Origin: Chromera velia
Taxonomy: Eukaryota > Sar > Chromeraceae
Assembly: GCA_018398765.1 (NCBI GenBank)
Contig: JAHBMJ010000195.1
Location: 1 to 54,236 of the forward strand
Direction of reading: 5' to 3'
Length of the DNA stretch: 54,236 bases
The translations under genes and the position numbers were made by a program. The first letter of the stretch is position 1. Each line of letters starts with the position of its first letter. A model generated the notes under the pieces. That model was given only the letters and a program-made list of their open reading frames with translations, was not told the DNA's origin and made no database searches. Shown one piece after another: positions 10,109-20,590 of the stretch.

Positions 10109-10428
10109 CGTCAGATTTCCTCCTAGACTAAGAATGTAGTCTAGTTGGAGACTTATCATACCTTACCTCCTTAAGTCTGTCAGTCAGAGTTCACTTCCAA
10201 GGACTCCATTCAAGCGATACCAGTGGACGAAGACTGTATGGCATGCTTCTATTTATTTCTGTATTGCAAGTCTATTATTTTTTTCTCTGTATTGTCAGTC
10301 TATCACTTAATTCTCTTAATGCACTTAATTAATGCCAGCCAGGCTTAGTATTGTGAAGTTAGTTTCCCAATCCCAGTTCTAGCAAGTTTGGCGGGTAATC
10401 AAGTCGCCGTACAAGCCACAATGTAACG
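10109..10428 (-). repeat. 5' LTR of the Ty3/gypsy element
   Basis: This is 320 bp, paired with 4678-4997. It is flanked outside by GATAT (10429-10433). Most, though not all, of the mismatches show A or T here where the other LTR has G or C. Confidence 0.93.
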
Positions 10429-10433
10429 GATAT

Positions 10434-11193
10434 TCCGTATGCAGGGCCGCGGAACCGGCTTTTTTAAATTAATTGAAGCTCTGGGTGAGCCGCGCCCTGC
10501 CGCGGCGCGGCGAGTAGCTCTGACAAATGAGTGACAATTAATTATAATCTCTGTGCTATGCATCCACGAACCCTTATTTAAAAAATTATAATTGCCGACA
10601 TAAATGCATGGCCCCGGAAAGTGAAGCGGGGGGCACTTACAAAACAGAAATACCCCAGCCCGCAGTGTCTTTCACCAAAAACCCGGCCCCGAAAGGCTGA
10701 ATTTGCGAGATGCGTGCGTCAGATGGGTTTCAGATCTCTACTTACCCCCGGGCTTTTTTCCCGGGGGAGGGGGGGGTTCCGCGCATGCTTTTTTCTCNNN
10801 NNNNNNNNNNNNNNNNNNNNNNNNNNNNNNNNNNNNNNNNNNNNNNNNNNNNNNNNNNNNNNNNNNNNNNNNNNNNNNNNNNNNNNNNNNNNNNNNNNNN
10901 NNNNNNNNNNNNNNNNNNNNNNNNNNNNNNNNNNNNNNNNNNNNNNNNNNNNNNNNNNNNNNNNNNNNNNNNNNNNNNNNNNNNNNNNNNNNGGGGGGGG
11001 TCCGGCGCGGCGTGCGTCAATCGTGCAGTTCTCATTTTTCTTGCTTTCCGGGGCCGTTCGCAAGCTTGCTTGCGTCAGAATCTTGCGTCAGATGCATGAA
11101 TGGATGCCATGCATGAATGCATGCATGCGTCTGACCTTCGTGCAATTAATGATCGCGATCGAGGGCCGGCTGGATTTCTGACCTGATTCCTGA
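10434..11193. other. Spacer with assembly gap
   Basis: The bases 10798-10992 are N (195 positions). The left edge is a GC-rich snapback (cccccgggcttttttcccgg followed by a long G-run) and the right edge is another G-run, so the gap is probably a sequencing stop at structured DNA. Nothing gene-like was recognised on either side. Confidence 0.8.
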
Positions 11194-11349
11194 ATGAGTC
11201 CCACAGTGGCAAATACCCGTCGTCAGGCTGTCAGTCAGATTCACTTACGCGAGTGTGGGTCCGCTAGTTATCGTCCATCGCGAAACTTTTCGGAGCCGTA
11301 TGAAGGGAATTACATATATGACACTCGACAAGTCTCCTTTTCTTTGAGC

Positions 11350-11988
11350 ATGCCTGGAAGATCCTCCTCCGCGGTTACCGCCAACGGTGCAAACGCAAAG
11401 AAGACCAAGAAAGAGGCGCACAACCCCCCTCCGGAGAGCAAGAAGACCTCTGCTGCCCATGCAAAGAAGAAACCCGACTCCGCCAGGGCCAGTGGCACGA
11501 ACCTCAAGAAGATGACGCTGAAGGACGCAATCGCACATTTCTTGGGCACACAGACAGACGTGGTGGGACTTGCCACGATCAAGAAAGCCATGAGTGACAC
11601 GTACGGGTTCGCTGCGGGAAGCGCTTTCAACAAGCGCCTCGCAAAGACGCTCACCGAAATGGTGGACTCGGAGACGATCGGAAAGAATCGTGGAAGTTAT
11701 CACGCAGGGAAGGATTCTGTTGCGGGGATCAACATAGCACTGCGTGAGGAAAAGAGGGCGGAAGCGGAGAGACGGGAAGCAGCTGGAGACATCAAATGTC
11801 CCTTCTGCGAGCGGTGGTGTTCAGGCCTCACCTGCTTCGTTGGAGAGGACAGCATTGCCCGTGGGGGGGAGTATCGGTGTGAGCACGCTGGCTGCAGGAA
11901 GACCCTCTGGACCTGGATCTCTGACGGCTACACGATCGGACGCCCAGTCGAGTACAAGGTCGCGTACAAGGGGCTTTACAAAAACTAG
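11350..11988 (+). CDS. Linker-histone-like winged-helix protein with C-terminal cysteine cluster
   Basis: This is an intronless ORF of 212 residues. The frame is open upstream to 11194, but the ATG at 11350 is preferred because a basic Ala/Lys/Ser/Pro tail typical of H1 proteins starts there (MPGRSSSAV). Residues ~50-120 resemble an H15 winged helix: LKDAIAHFLG, VGLATIKKAMSDTYGF, then FNKRLAKTLTEMV and IGKNRGSYHAGKD, like the final helix and wing of H1/H5. A charged linker follows, then a Cys-rich segment (CPFCERWCSGLTC ... YRCEHAGC) that could bind zinc. H1 proteins bind linker DNA at the nucleosome; a DNA- or chromatin-binding role here is inferred. The zinc module is not one I can name. 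A 196-codon antisense ORF overlaps the 3' end and looks like a shadow. Confidence 0.72.
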   Translation: MPGRSSSAVTANGANAKKTKKEAHNPPPESKKTSAAHAKKKPDSARASGTNLKKMTLKDAIAHFLGTQTDVVGLATIKKAMSDTYGFAAGSAFNKRLAKTLTEMVDSETIGKNRGSYHAGKDSVAGINIALREEKRAEAERREAAGDIKCPFCERWCSGLTCFVGEDSIARGGEYRCEHAGCRKTLWTWISDGYTIGRPVEYKVAYKGLYKN

Positions 11989-14466
11989 ATAGGGGGCAGG
12001 CAGGGTGACTCTGCAAGCTGGCAAGTGCACCTTAATTGTCCCACAGGTTGGAGCCCCGTCATTGTTAGACCTGTTGCAAAAAGAGCCCAATGTAGAGGTT
12101 CTCTGAAAGCCGTAAAGCCCGGAAGAGTTGTTCGAAGCCCAAGGGGGAGTGTCTGTTGCCACCCATGCAAGCAATCGCCGACCTTTCAGCCTAGCCTCCG
12201 CCGGCACTCCGGGCACTGTTCTAAGCACTGTCTTATGTTTCCGTTCACTTCTCTCCCAATCCATTCCTCTTTTTTTCAACGATTGCATGCTGCTATCATT
12301 AGTCAGTTTTTTTGTGTCTTTTGCAAAGACTCTTTTTTTAATGCGTACTATAGTTTTATATGTTTTAGGTTTTTTTTTGTACATACCGTCTATGATACTC
12401 ATCATCATGTTTCATCCCCATCGGTCTCTATAGCGCGTCTAGCGTTTGGTGTTAGACAGACTCGGAGTGCGTTTTTTATATAAGAATCATATAAGAAAAT
12501 CTAGAGAACCGTTCTTATTTTCAGTTGTTTTTAACTAGGTTTTTAAACTATTGACTAGACTATTGAATGATGCAACCTTGCTAGCAACCTTGCTGTTGGC
12601 CTTAAGACTGCATAACAATCTAGATAACAACCTTACGCATCGGACGCTAAATCAGCTAGACGTAAGTATAAATTATACTAGGCGACCAATACAAAAAAAA
12701 AACAAAAAAAAATAAGAGCATTTACCCTGTTTAGTTTTTTTTTTTTTTGTTTCTAAACGTGTTCACGCTGACAAAAAAAATCGATTCGGAAGTCAACACC
12801 TAGGTTAAAACTAACATGATTTCACTTAGTCTCTAAGTCAGTCCGAGAGTCAATGACGTATCAAGTCCGAGGTTCTAGCCTAGGTTAAGTCAAAAAACGG
12901 GCAATAATAAATATGCAGAAGAAAGAGAGAGATAAGAGAGACAGCGCGCCCAGTCTAGCAGCCAGTGAAGTACAACAGACACCGCTATTCTTCCCTTCCT
13001 TAAGTCGCTCCCCTACCTGCCCCCCGCCTAGCCCTCCACCCAGATTTGCATCCAAGATGCCGTCATGCCCCTGACCACCCCCAGCCCCTCCTCCTACGCC
13101 TCCCGCTCCGAAAGGTATGAAGGACCAGGGAAGAAAAGACACGCTGGTGAGAAGAATGTGTCGTCTGATTCCTTGCCGACTCTTCGTTACGCTATCATTA
13201 ATATTTATTAATCATTTTTTCTGTAGTTCAATTTTCGTTTCTTTCCTCCTTCTTCATGTCTTAGAGGAGGGGATGAGGGACTTGAAAAAACAAAGAAGCT
13301 AGTGGGGAAGACAACAGAGAATGGTAAGAGAAATGTGTCTCCATGGGCGTCTCTTCGCTTCCTGCTTATGCTCTTTAGGGTTTCCCCTCCAGAGTTAAAC
13401 TCATTTCTCCGAGTTGCCGTCCCTTCCTTTCCAGCCTCTTACTTATCTTTCTCCTAGATCTTTCTTTTGCGTTCTCTTTCTTTGGGGGCAGCGGCCGCGG
13501 CTTTATAGCTAGGAGAGGACTTCTGCATCTTTCCTGAACTCTCTAGAAAAAATTTTTCAGAGGAAGAGAACTTCTAGCAGTGTCAAACTCTCCAGAAGAA
13601 ACATTCTGCTTAAGTAAAGCAATTATGAGCTGCAAACGGCTCAAGAAGAGGAGATAAAGCTTCTGAGATACAACCATTAGTGAGTAGAAAAACACAGGCG
13701 CTTGTAGACGGGAGTTTCGAGCGGTTCTGAATTAGAAATCTGAAGCCTGATCAAATGTCAACCTCTTTTTTGACCTTATGAATTCCAAGGCCGCTGAAAC
13801 GCCTTTCTACCCTTTTGAACGTGAAGGCAGCCTTAAGTAAAGGTGTATAGCAAGACAGATAGCATGGCACGCTAAGCAGCTTGCAGTAGGCTACTAGATC
13901 GAAGCTGGTGTTTGAGGTAAAAAGGCCGTAAGGTCAGATAAACCGCTGCAGGTGTTCGACTGAATTTGAGCGAAGTTGCCGGCTGAAGATGCACGTATAC
14001 AACCGGCCAGTTTGCATGCATGCGCGGCACGCAGCACGCGGGGGTCCTGCGGTGAGGACTCGATCGGGTACCTACGGGCCGCTGGCCAGAGCGTACGACA
14101 TAATCATATATATGCAGAGCTTTCTAAAAAAAAAAAGAAAACCAAAAATGAGATTTTAGCTTTTTTTTTTTGTAGTGGTCGCCTAGAAATTATATTATAA
14201 AAAATATAAGTTTTTGAAGCTCGGTTTTCACTTGATAAATTTGTAATTGGTTTTATTGATCGATATACAAAACTTAAGGCTAACTGTAGCTGACCCTAGA
14301 GTTGACCGACAATGTATGGACTAGGGTGGAACTCGAAACATAAATCCTAATCCTAAGGTTCATCAACATTCTTTATAAAAAGTATTAAAAACTATATAAA
14401 GAGAAAAAAAATGTGAACACATATGTTATAAACACTTAGGCGGGAGAAAGGACTTAAAGCAACGCC
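11989..14466. other. Long spacer without a recognised gene
   Basis: It starts with a T-rich stretch (12240-12480) that may include the 3' UTR of the preceding gene, then AT-rich DNA with several cctaggt words and A/T homopolymers. ORFs here are short and of random composition. Confidence 0.5.
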
Positions 14467-14724
14467 CTAAGTATGATTTATAAAGTTATTTTTAAAATAA
14501 AGTCCGACCACAGACTTTAGACTTTAAAACTTCTTTGGTTTTAAAACTTTAAGAATAAAAAGCTTGAACACATTGATATGTTGTTTAGGATTGTTTAGCC
14601 TTTTAAAACATCGGTATGTCAAAAAAAATTTAAAGTGCGTTTCAAAAGTTATATTATAGAGTCCACAGACTCAAACGAGACTTTAAACTTTATTTCACTT
14701 TAAAACTTTACAGATCACACCTAG
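14467..14724. mobile_element. MITE copy 2 of the family nested at 1366-1695
   Basis: The left end CTAAGTATGATTTATAAAG and the inverted right end CTAGGTGTGATCTGTAAAG match each other and the copy at 1366-1695. Internal ataaagtccgac / aactttaaa blocks are also shared. The 8-mers gcaacgcc (14459-14466) and gtaacgcc (14725-14732) flank it with one mismatch, a good target-site duplication. Confidence 0.75.
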
Positions 14725-15683
14725 GTAACGCCCCATTACCGAGATGTGAAAGCTATTCAAAATTTAACAAGCAGAGACGAGCAGGCTAGGACAGCTTTCC
14801 ATCAAGAATAAATCACTGACTCACTTGAAGGATCATTGAAGATTCCGACAAGTAGATGAATAAAAAGTTGGCTGGAAAGTTGATCTGTGAAGACGGTCCC
14901 TGGGAGAATTCCAATCTATGAGGCTAGCAAGAAAGCGAAAATCTATCGATCGATCGACTCGCTAGCTATCGCATGCTCAAATGAATCGCGCAGCGCAATC
15001 CGTCATTCTACGCGCTGCGGGAACCCCAGAAAGGCAGACAAGAGTCAGTAGTACTGCACTCTTACTGTCATCCTTGGAATATAAGCAGTGACAAGACCGG
15101 CATTGGTGCCTAAAGGAACGGAAAGACCCAGGCAAAGGTGAACAACTGTTGTTTTAGTCTACAACACATTGATTGCAAGAAATGTGCGCAGCATTTCTCA
15201 GTCTGACACAATCGTTTGAATCGCATCGGTGCGCCAATCTTGACGTATGCATGAATACCGCATTGATCGACGGCGCGCCACTTCGACGCGCGTACATGAA
15301 TGCCGCTGCATGACCCGTCACCGCACGCCACACTCGAAAAATCAGGAACTTGAATGTGATGCATTATGATTACAGCAAGGGCTGCAAGGCACTAAAAAGA
15401 TGCCCCATTACGCCCCTTCCCTCCCCCCCCCACATCATTTATTAATAGCATTAATCATCAATCACTTCTGATAAAATTTAATAAAATTATTAGCAATGAT
15501 TCCTAAACAATGATGAAGAATTGAAGATTACATATAATTAAGATTACATGATCAAAGATTCAAAATATGTTAGTCAAAATGAGAAAGAATACCGCACAGA
15601 AAATATTACAAAATCCATATGACGTTAATTGCTTAAACCACTACTACAGCAATCGAGAGCGATCGATCGAATCATGCAGTCGA
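14725..15683. other. Spacer without a recognised gene
   Basis: Mixed composition with gatcgatcga words near 14940-14960 and 15657-15670. There is no convincing ORF, and the last part is downstream of the large minus-strand gene. Confidence 0.5.
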
Positions 15684-17048
15684 TCAGGACACCCGCCTGA
15701 TGTCAATCCAGCCCTCCGCGACGCCCGGACTCAAGTCAACAGAAAGAGAAAAACCCCCGCCCCCGCCATCTGCCCCCTCCTCTCCCCCCTCGATCAATTG
15801 AATGTCTTCGCCGTCTCTCCCACACTCTGAAGCAAAACTAAACAATTCTGCCGTTCCCAAAGGAACTGCACAAGAAGACCCTCTACCCTCTTTTACAAGG
15901 CCACTCGCACCCTTGTTCCTTCTCTCCCCTAAATTCACACCGTTCACTTCCGCCTGACTCTCTCCCCCCCCATTCTCTCGGAGACTCCCACTCTCCTCAA
16001 ACGCCCCCCCATCAGGACTCTCTGGTGCCTGCTGCTGCCGTCCACTCACTGACAATTCGTATAAACAAACTCGAGGTCGAACAACCGAGGCAGAAGAAGA
16101 GGAAGAGGCCCCCGGAATCAGACGCCCTACCGCGTCTCTCCAGGACGATGACCCCCCCCCGCTCCCCTTTGACACCCCATCTCTGTCCCTTTCACCTGAC
16201 ACACCCACACTCATTGCCTTCCAAATTTGCCTCCCCCCACTCCCCTTTCCCCCAACCGAGTCATCCCCCTCCCCCGCACCGCATGCAGATAGGCACACCG
16301 CGCACACGTGACGCTCCACCCCCTGCCCAGTCACCGTAGCCAACACCCCGACCAAAACGTATTCTACCAAATTGGGGTGCGTGAGGAGCGTTCTCCGGAG
16401 TTTCGGACTGAAGGAAGCGAGAGAAGGGGCTGGAGGCAAATCAGGAAGAGTGTCCGGGGTCCCCCCTAGGCCACCGGCCTGTTCAAAGAAAAGAGCAGAG
16501 GCGTCCCTTATGCGAATGGGAGGGTCCCCCTGTGATGCCGCGACTCCCCCTCCCTTTTTGCCTTTGTCTTTTTCACCAGTCGCACTTGGCGGCACAAGAT
16601 GGATCAACAGGAAAGGTGGAAGGGAAGGAAAGGATGTTCGTGGAAGAAAATTTTCAAGAACGGGCACCTGTGGAAATTCACTCACAGCCAACCCCCAACT
16701 AAACAACAAAACCCACCCGCTAGCGTCTGTGCGGATCCACCTCTGGAGCGAAAAGAGACGGGATATGGGGGACGAGAGGGAACATACGGCCTGGTTGTGC
16801 ACGAGAGAAATCAGTGCACGAAAACCACTGGAAAAGGCGGTCCCCGATACTCCCCCCTTCCCCACACTCCCATAAAGCCGTTCGAACGCCTCCACCCCCC
16901 CCCTATCCTCTGAGCCTGCATGCACAACATTCACACCCTGAGGCGCCTCCAGACCCCAACAAAGTTCTCCGTGCAGAGCGGACAAAAGAGAAAGAAGAAG
17001 CCGAGACTGGCGGGGACCCGTCTTGTTCAGGGAAATCTCTAAGTCGGC
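15684..17048 (-). CDS. Terminal exon of the large gene
   Basis: It is 455 codons including the stop, starting at acceptor ctgcag with [20 protein letters not shown], phase 0. Hydrophobic stretches ([39 protein letters not shown]) alternate with Gly/Ser/Glu-rich linkers. The stop follows [10 protein letters not shown]. It has no recognised domain. Plus-strand ORFs over the same span are Pro-rich shadows. Confidence 0.7.
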   Translation of the reverse strand, partial: ADLEISLNKTGPRQSRLLLSLLSALHGELCWGLEAPQGVNVVHAGSEDRGGVEAFERLYGSVGKGGVSGTAFSSGFRALISLVHNQAVCSLSSPISRLFSLQRWIRTDASGWVLLFSWGLAVSEFPQVPVLENFLPRTSFPSLPPFLLIHLVPPSATGEKDKGKKGGGVAASQGDPPIRIRDASALFFEQAGGLGGTPDTLPDLPPAPSLASFSPKLRRTLLTHPNLVEYVLVGVLATVTGQGVERHVCAVCLSACGAGEGDDSVGGKGSGGRQIWKAMSVGVSGERDRDGVSKGSGGGSSSWRDAVGRLIPGASSSSSASVVRPRVCLYELSVSGRQQQAPESPDGGAFEESGSLRENGGGESQAEVNGVNLGERRNKGASGLVKEGRGSSCAVPLGTAELFSFASECGRDGEDIQLIEGGEEGADGGGGGFSLSVDLSPGVAEGWIDIRRVS

Positions 17049-18020
17049 CTGCAGCAAAGACGCAAGCAAAGCAAAGCACAGCGCATTTTCATATGTTTTG
17101 ATACATGCAGAAAGTGAAGATGCGTTAACGATCTGAGCGAATATGAGGAAGAAATGGAGATCTGATATATGTGCTGATCATCGCAGCTTTCGCAGCACTC
17201 ACATACCTGCTTTCTTTATCTCGCCTCGGCCTCCTTTTCGGATACACACATACACACACACACACATACACATAGACATACACACACACACACGCCCACA
17301 CAAACCCCTCCCTACCCACCCACCTGCTTGACTGCCGCCTCCGGTGTCGCCACAGTCGCAGCGGAATTCCCAGGGACGGACTGGAGGACCGCAAACGCAA
17401 AGCTCAGCGCATCAGCAGACGACGAAGACGAACTAGACGCTTCCCAAATAACAGAAGAAGACGAAGAGGAAGAATCTGCCCCCCCTCCCCCTGGCGTTAC
17501 TGACAACAACCCCCCACCCCCACTGGAAGAAGAAGACGAAGAGGAAGAGGAAGCCCCCCCTCCCCCTCCCCCAGGCGACCCGCTGTAGCTGTACGGTTTT
17601 GCATCTTGGAGGAGTCGGGCCAGCGACAGGTGGGTCTTGCGGCTTCTGGTCGCCTCCGTCCCGTCAGGCACTGCGCTCGTTTGGCTGATTAAATTCAGCA
17701 CCGGCAGAGGCTCTAAGGGGGGGAGGGGGCCGAAGAAACTCAAAGGTCTGAGTGCGAGGGGGCATCTGAGGAGAAGCCAGAGGGCGGCGGAGAGCACGGA
17801 GGCAAAGCTGGGAGGGACGCTGGGAGTGCGGAGGTCCACTGGAAGAAGAAATCGAAGAGGACGGCCCAGAGGACGCACACTCAGCTTGGAAGCGACGTCC
17901 TGCACGCACAGGCAGGCAGGCAGAGCGAACACGACAGAGGAAGCAATGAATGTACAAACAAGACAGACAGAAAGAAGATGGAGAGAGGCGCAGACAGAGG
18001 GTGGGGTCTCTTTCTTGAAG

Positions 18021-18054
<34 letters not shown>

Positions 18055-18977
18055 AAAGGCAGGCAAGAATGAATCGAGGAAGAATCGGCATTGCTTGTGT
18101 GCGTGTTCTCCACGAGGGGAAAAATGAATGAGGGAGAAGAGTTCTCCACGAGGGGAAAAATGAATGAGGGAGAAGAGTTCTCCACGAGGGGAAAAATGAA
18201 TGAGGGAGAAGAGTTCTCCACGAGGGGAAAAAATGAATGAGGGAGAAGAGTTCTCCACGAGGAGAAAAATGAATGAGGGAGAAGAGAGACATTGCCGTAA
18301 GTGCCCACACACATAGAAATAAAGGAGAGACCCATGCACCCTCTCTCTTCACACACTCACATATAGAAGAGCGGGTTTTGCGTCCACTCCCGACTCGAAC
18401 AGGTCGAGCAATCTGGTGTCCCCCTCCCGAAGTTTGTCTGCGGTCAGCCGCCCTGCTTGCTCAGCTGCGTAGAGGAAAAACTGCACGGAGACATGTACAC
18501 ACACATACACATGCAGAGACGTGTATGGAGGCAGGCAATGAATGCACGGAAGGAAAAGGCAAAGAAAAGGATCCCTCCCGCTCGGCAGCAAAAGAGGAAA
18601 AGGGAAGAGGTACCCTTGCAGAGTACCTGCAAAGCACAAAAAACCTTCAACAGACCCCAACAGCTCAGTGAGGTCACAAGCTTACGATCAGTCAATCATT
18701 CATTCCGTCATTCACATTCGATCTGCAAGTCAATCAACCAAAAAGTCAATCAGGCAGACGGGGAAGCCGCACACTGACCATGACCGCCAGATTAGAGTCT
18801 GCAATTTTCCGCAGCGCAGAAGGAAGCGGCACTGAGGGCACCCTTCTTCCGTCTGCATGCATGCGTGCAGGTAATCAAGCAGTGATCGGAGCACGCAAGA
18901 AGGACGGTAGGTACATGCAGGGGGGTACACATATGCACAGAGAGAGATGCATGCACAGACAGATAGAGACACAAACA

Positions 18978-19010
<33 letters not shown>

Positions 19011-19097
19011 AGAGAGAGAGGGAGAGAGGGAGAGAGCAAGGGCACATGCAGTTACATGCAGACGAGAAGCCCAAACGGACAAAAAGAGAGAGAACAT

Positions 19098-19137
<40 letters not shown>

Positions 19138-20559
19138 CGAGGGAGAGAGGCAGAGACAGACAGACAGACAGACAAAAAGGGTGCGGAGGCGAACGAATCT
19201 GTTCCGAACGATCTCAGGTGCGTACAGTCTTCAAAATACCTCCTGGGACAGGTACAAAAAGGAGTGACTCCACAAAGCTATCGGTAGAATTAAAAAAAAA
19301 AAAAAACAGATGAATAGGTGAGCAGCGAAAAACAAAAACGGGTCGAATAAGAAGTAGAGACATGCGCATGAGTACGCACGCACACATACACGAACACCCA
19401 CACCCACACATACACACTCTGACCTTCGCCCCTCGAATCTGCAGATCTCTCAAAAAGTGGCGACGCAGCAATAGCTACCCCTCCTCCCCCCGCGACTCCA
19501 CTAGCCACACCACCAAGCTCCCTCTCCCTCTCACTCCCCCCCCTCTCTCTTTCCCTTGCAGGCGTCAAACTTGAAGACGTCCCCGTCCCACCCGCTGATC
19601 CCTTTGTGCCTGTACCCCCCACACTCAAAACAGAAGCGGCAGATCCAGAAGAATCCTTCTCCTGCTCCTTTTCCCTCCACACTCTCTCTAACTCCGCCCT
19701 CACGCTCTCATCTCGCTGAGGCGACTGAAACCGCCCCCCCAACTTATCCTTGCTGTCTGCTACCGTCTCCTTCAAGCTCCCCTTGACAGCAGCACTAGAC
19801 GAGGACGAAGAGGAAGACTCTGGTGTCCCCCCTATCCCTCTTCTGATTTGGTTCTGGCCACTTAAATGATCGGACGCCCCCCTGACAATTCCCCCATTCT
19901 CCGCGCCCAGTGAGGAAGAAACAACCGAAGCAAGACCGGACTGAATTGTCGTCAAAGCGGGAAAAGAAGAAGGCGAAGAACTAGGGGGTGGCACATTCGT
20001 GCTGCCTCTCACAGCCCCCGATCTCAGCCCCGGAATTTTGGCGATCTTCTCCTCGGCCTCGTCCAGGATAGACTCCAGAAACGCCTTGGCCTCTGCCTCC
20101 GACGTGTGCACAGGGGGCGGGTCCTGTTGCTGGGTGGCCTCGATCAGCTGGAGGCACACTGCCTGGGGGGGGCTCTTCGCGTTGACCGCAAAGGAGACCG
20201 GCCGCCCCTTCCAAGTAAACTGCACAAGCAAGCAAGGGGGGGGGCACAAGGAAGGAGAGAGAGATGCGGAGGCATGGATAGGAAGGAAGGTAGAGAGACA
20301 GATGGACGAAAGAAAAACTTCCAGCACGGATGCGGAGGCAGGAAGATCAGCAGCGTCTAAGCTCAGATCAGATCATCCAGCTAGGTCAGTCACGAGAGAG
20401 GACAATTTTGAGGAAGAAGGAATGATGGATGGATGGATGGAAGGAAGGAAGGAAGAAAACGCGCGGTCTGGTCGGGGTTGCTTTCCATATCGGTCCGGAA
20501 ATTCAAGTGAAAATGGGCTGGCTGCTTTGCGCTGGCGTGGCTTTCTGAATTCGTCCTTT

Positions 20560-20590
<31 letters not shown>

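Larger units (their letters stand above)
4678..10428 (-). mobile_element. Ty3/gypsy LTR retrotransposon, chromovirus type, structurally complete but coding-dead
   Basis: The 5,751-bp element lies in minus orientation. Two 320-bp LTRs bound it, and the 5-bp target duplication GATAT flanks it at 4673-4677 and 10429-10433. A PBS abuts the right LTR and a polypurine tract abuts the left LTR. The order gag, protease, reverse transcriptase, RNase H, integrase, chromodomain is that of chromoviruses, whose chromodomain is thought to steer insertion by reading histone marks. In-frame stops, two frameshifts and changed catalytic residues show it cannot now encode a working polyprotein. LTR divergence of about 5% indicates an insertion that is not recent. 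Confidence 0.95.

Noticed and set aside
4678-10428. Possibility that the retrotransposon is still autonomous
   Set aside because: Multiple in-frame stops, two frameshifts, Asn in the YxDD box and Pro in the protease active-site loop rule it out for this copy.
10621-11181. ORFs spanning the N gap
   Set aside because: They are open only because the 195 N positions contain no stop.
11821-12408. 195-codon minus-strand ORF
   Set aside because: It lies antisense to the end of the H1-like gene and its 3' flank. It has no recognisable domain and looks like a by-product of the GC-rich coding strand.
15684-16913. Plus-strand Pro-rich ORFs opposite the terminal exon of the large gene
   Set aside because: The minus strand gives one 455-codon phase-consistent exon. 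The plus ORFs are shadows of its Gly/Ser-rich codons.
17312-18356. Single ORFs of 230-346 codons running through the minisatellite and CA repeat on the minus strand
   Set aside because: Only the part 17324-17899 fits splice sites and phases. The rest is intron with tandem repeats left open by chance.
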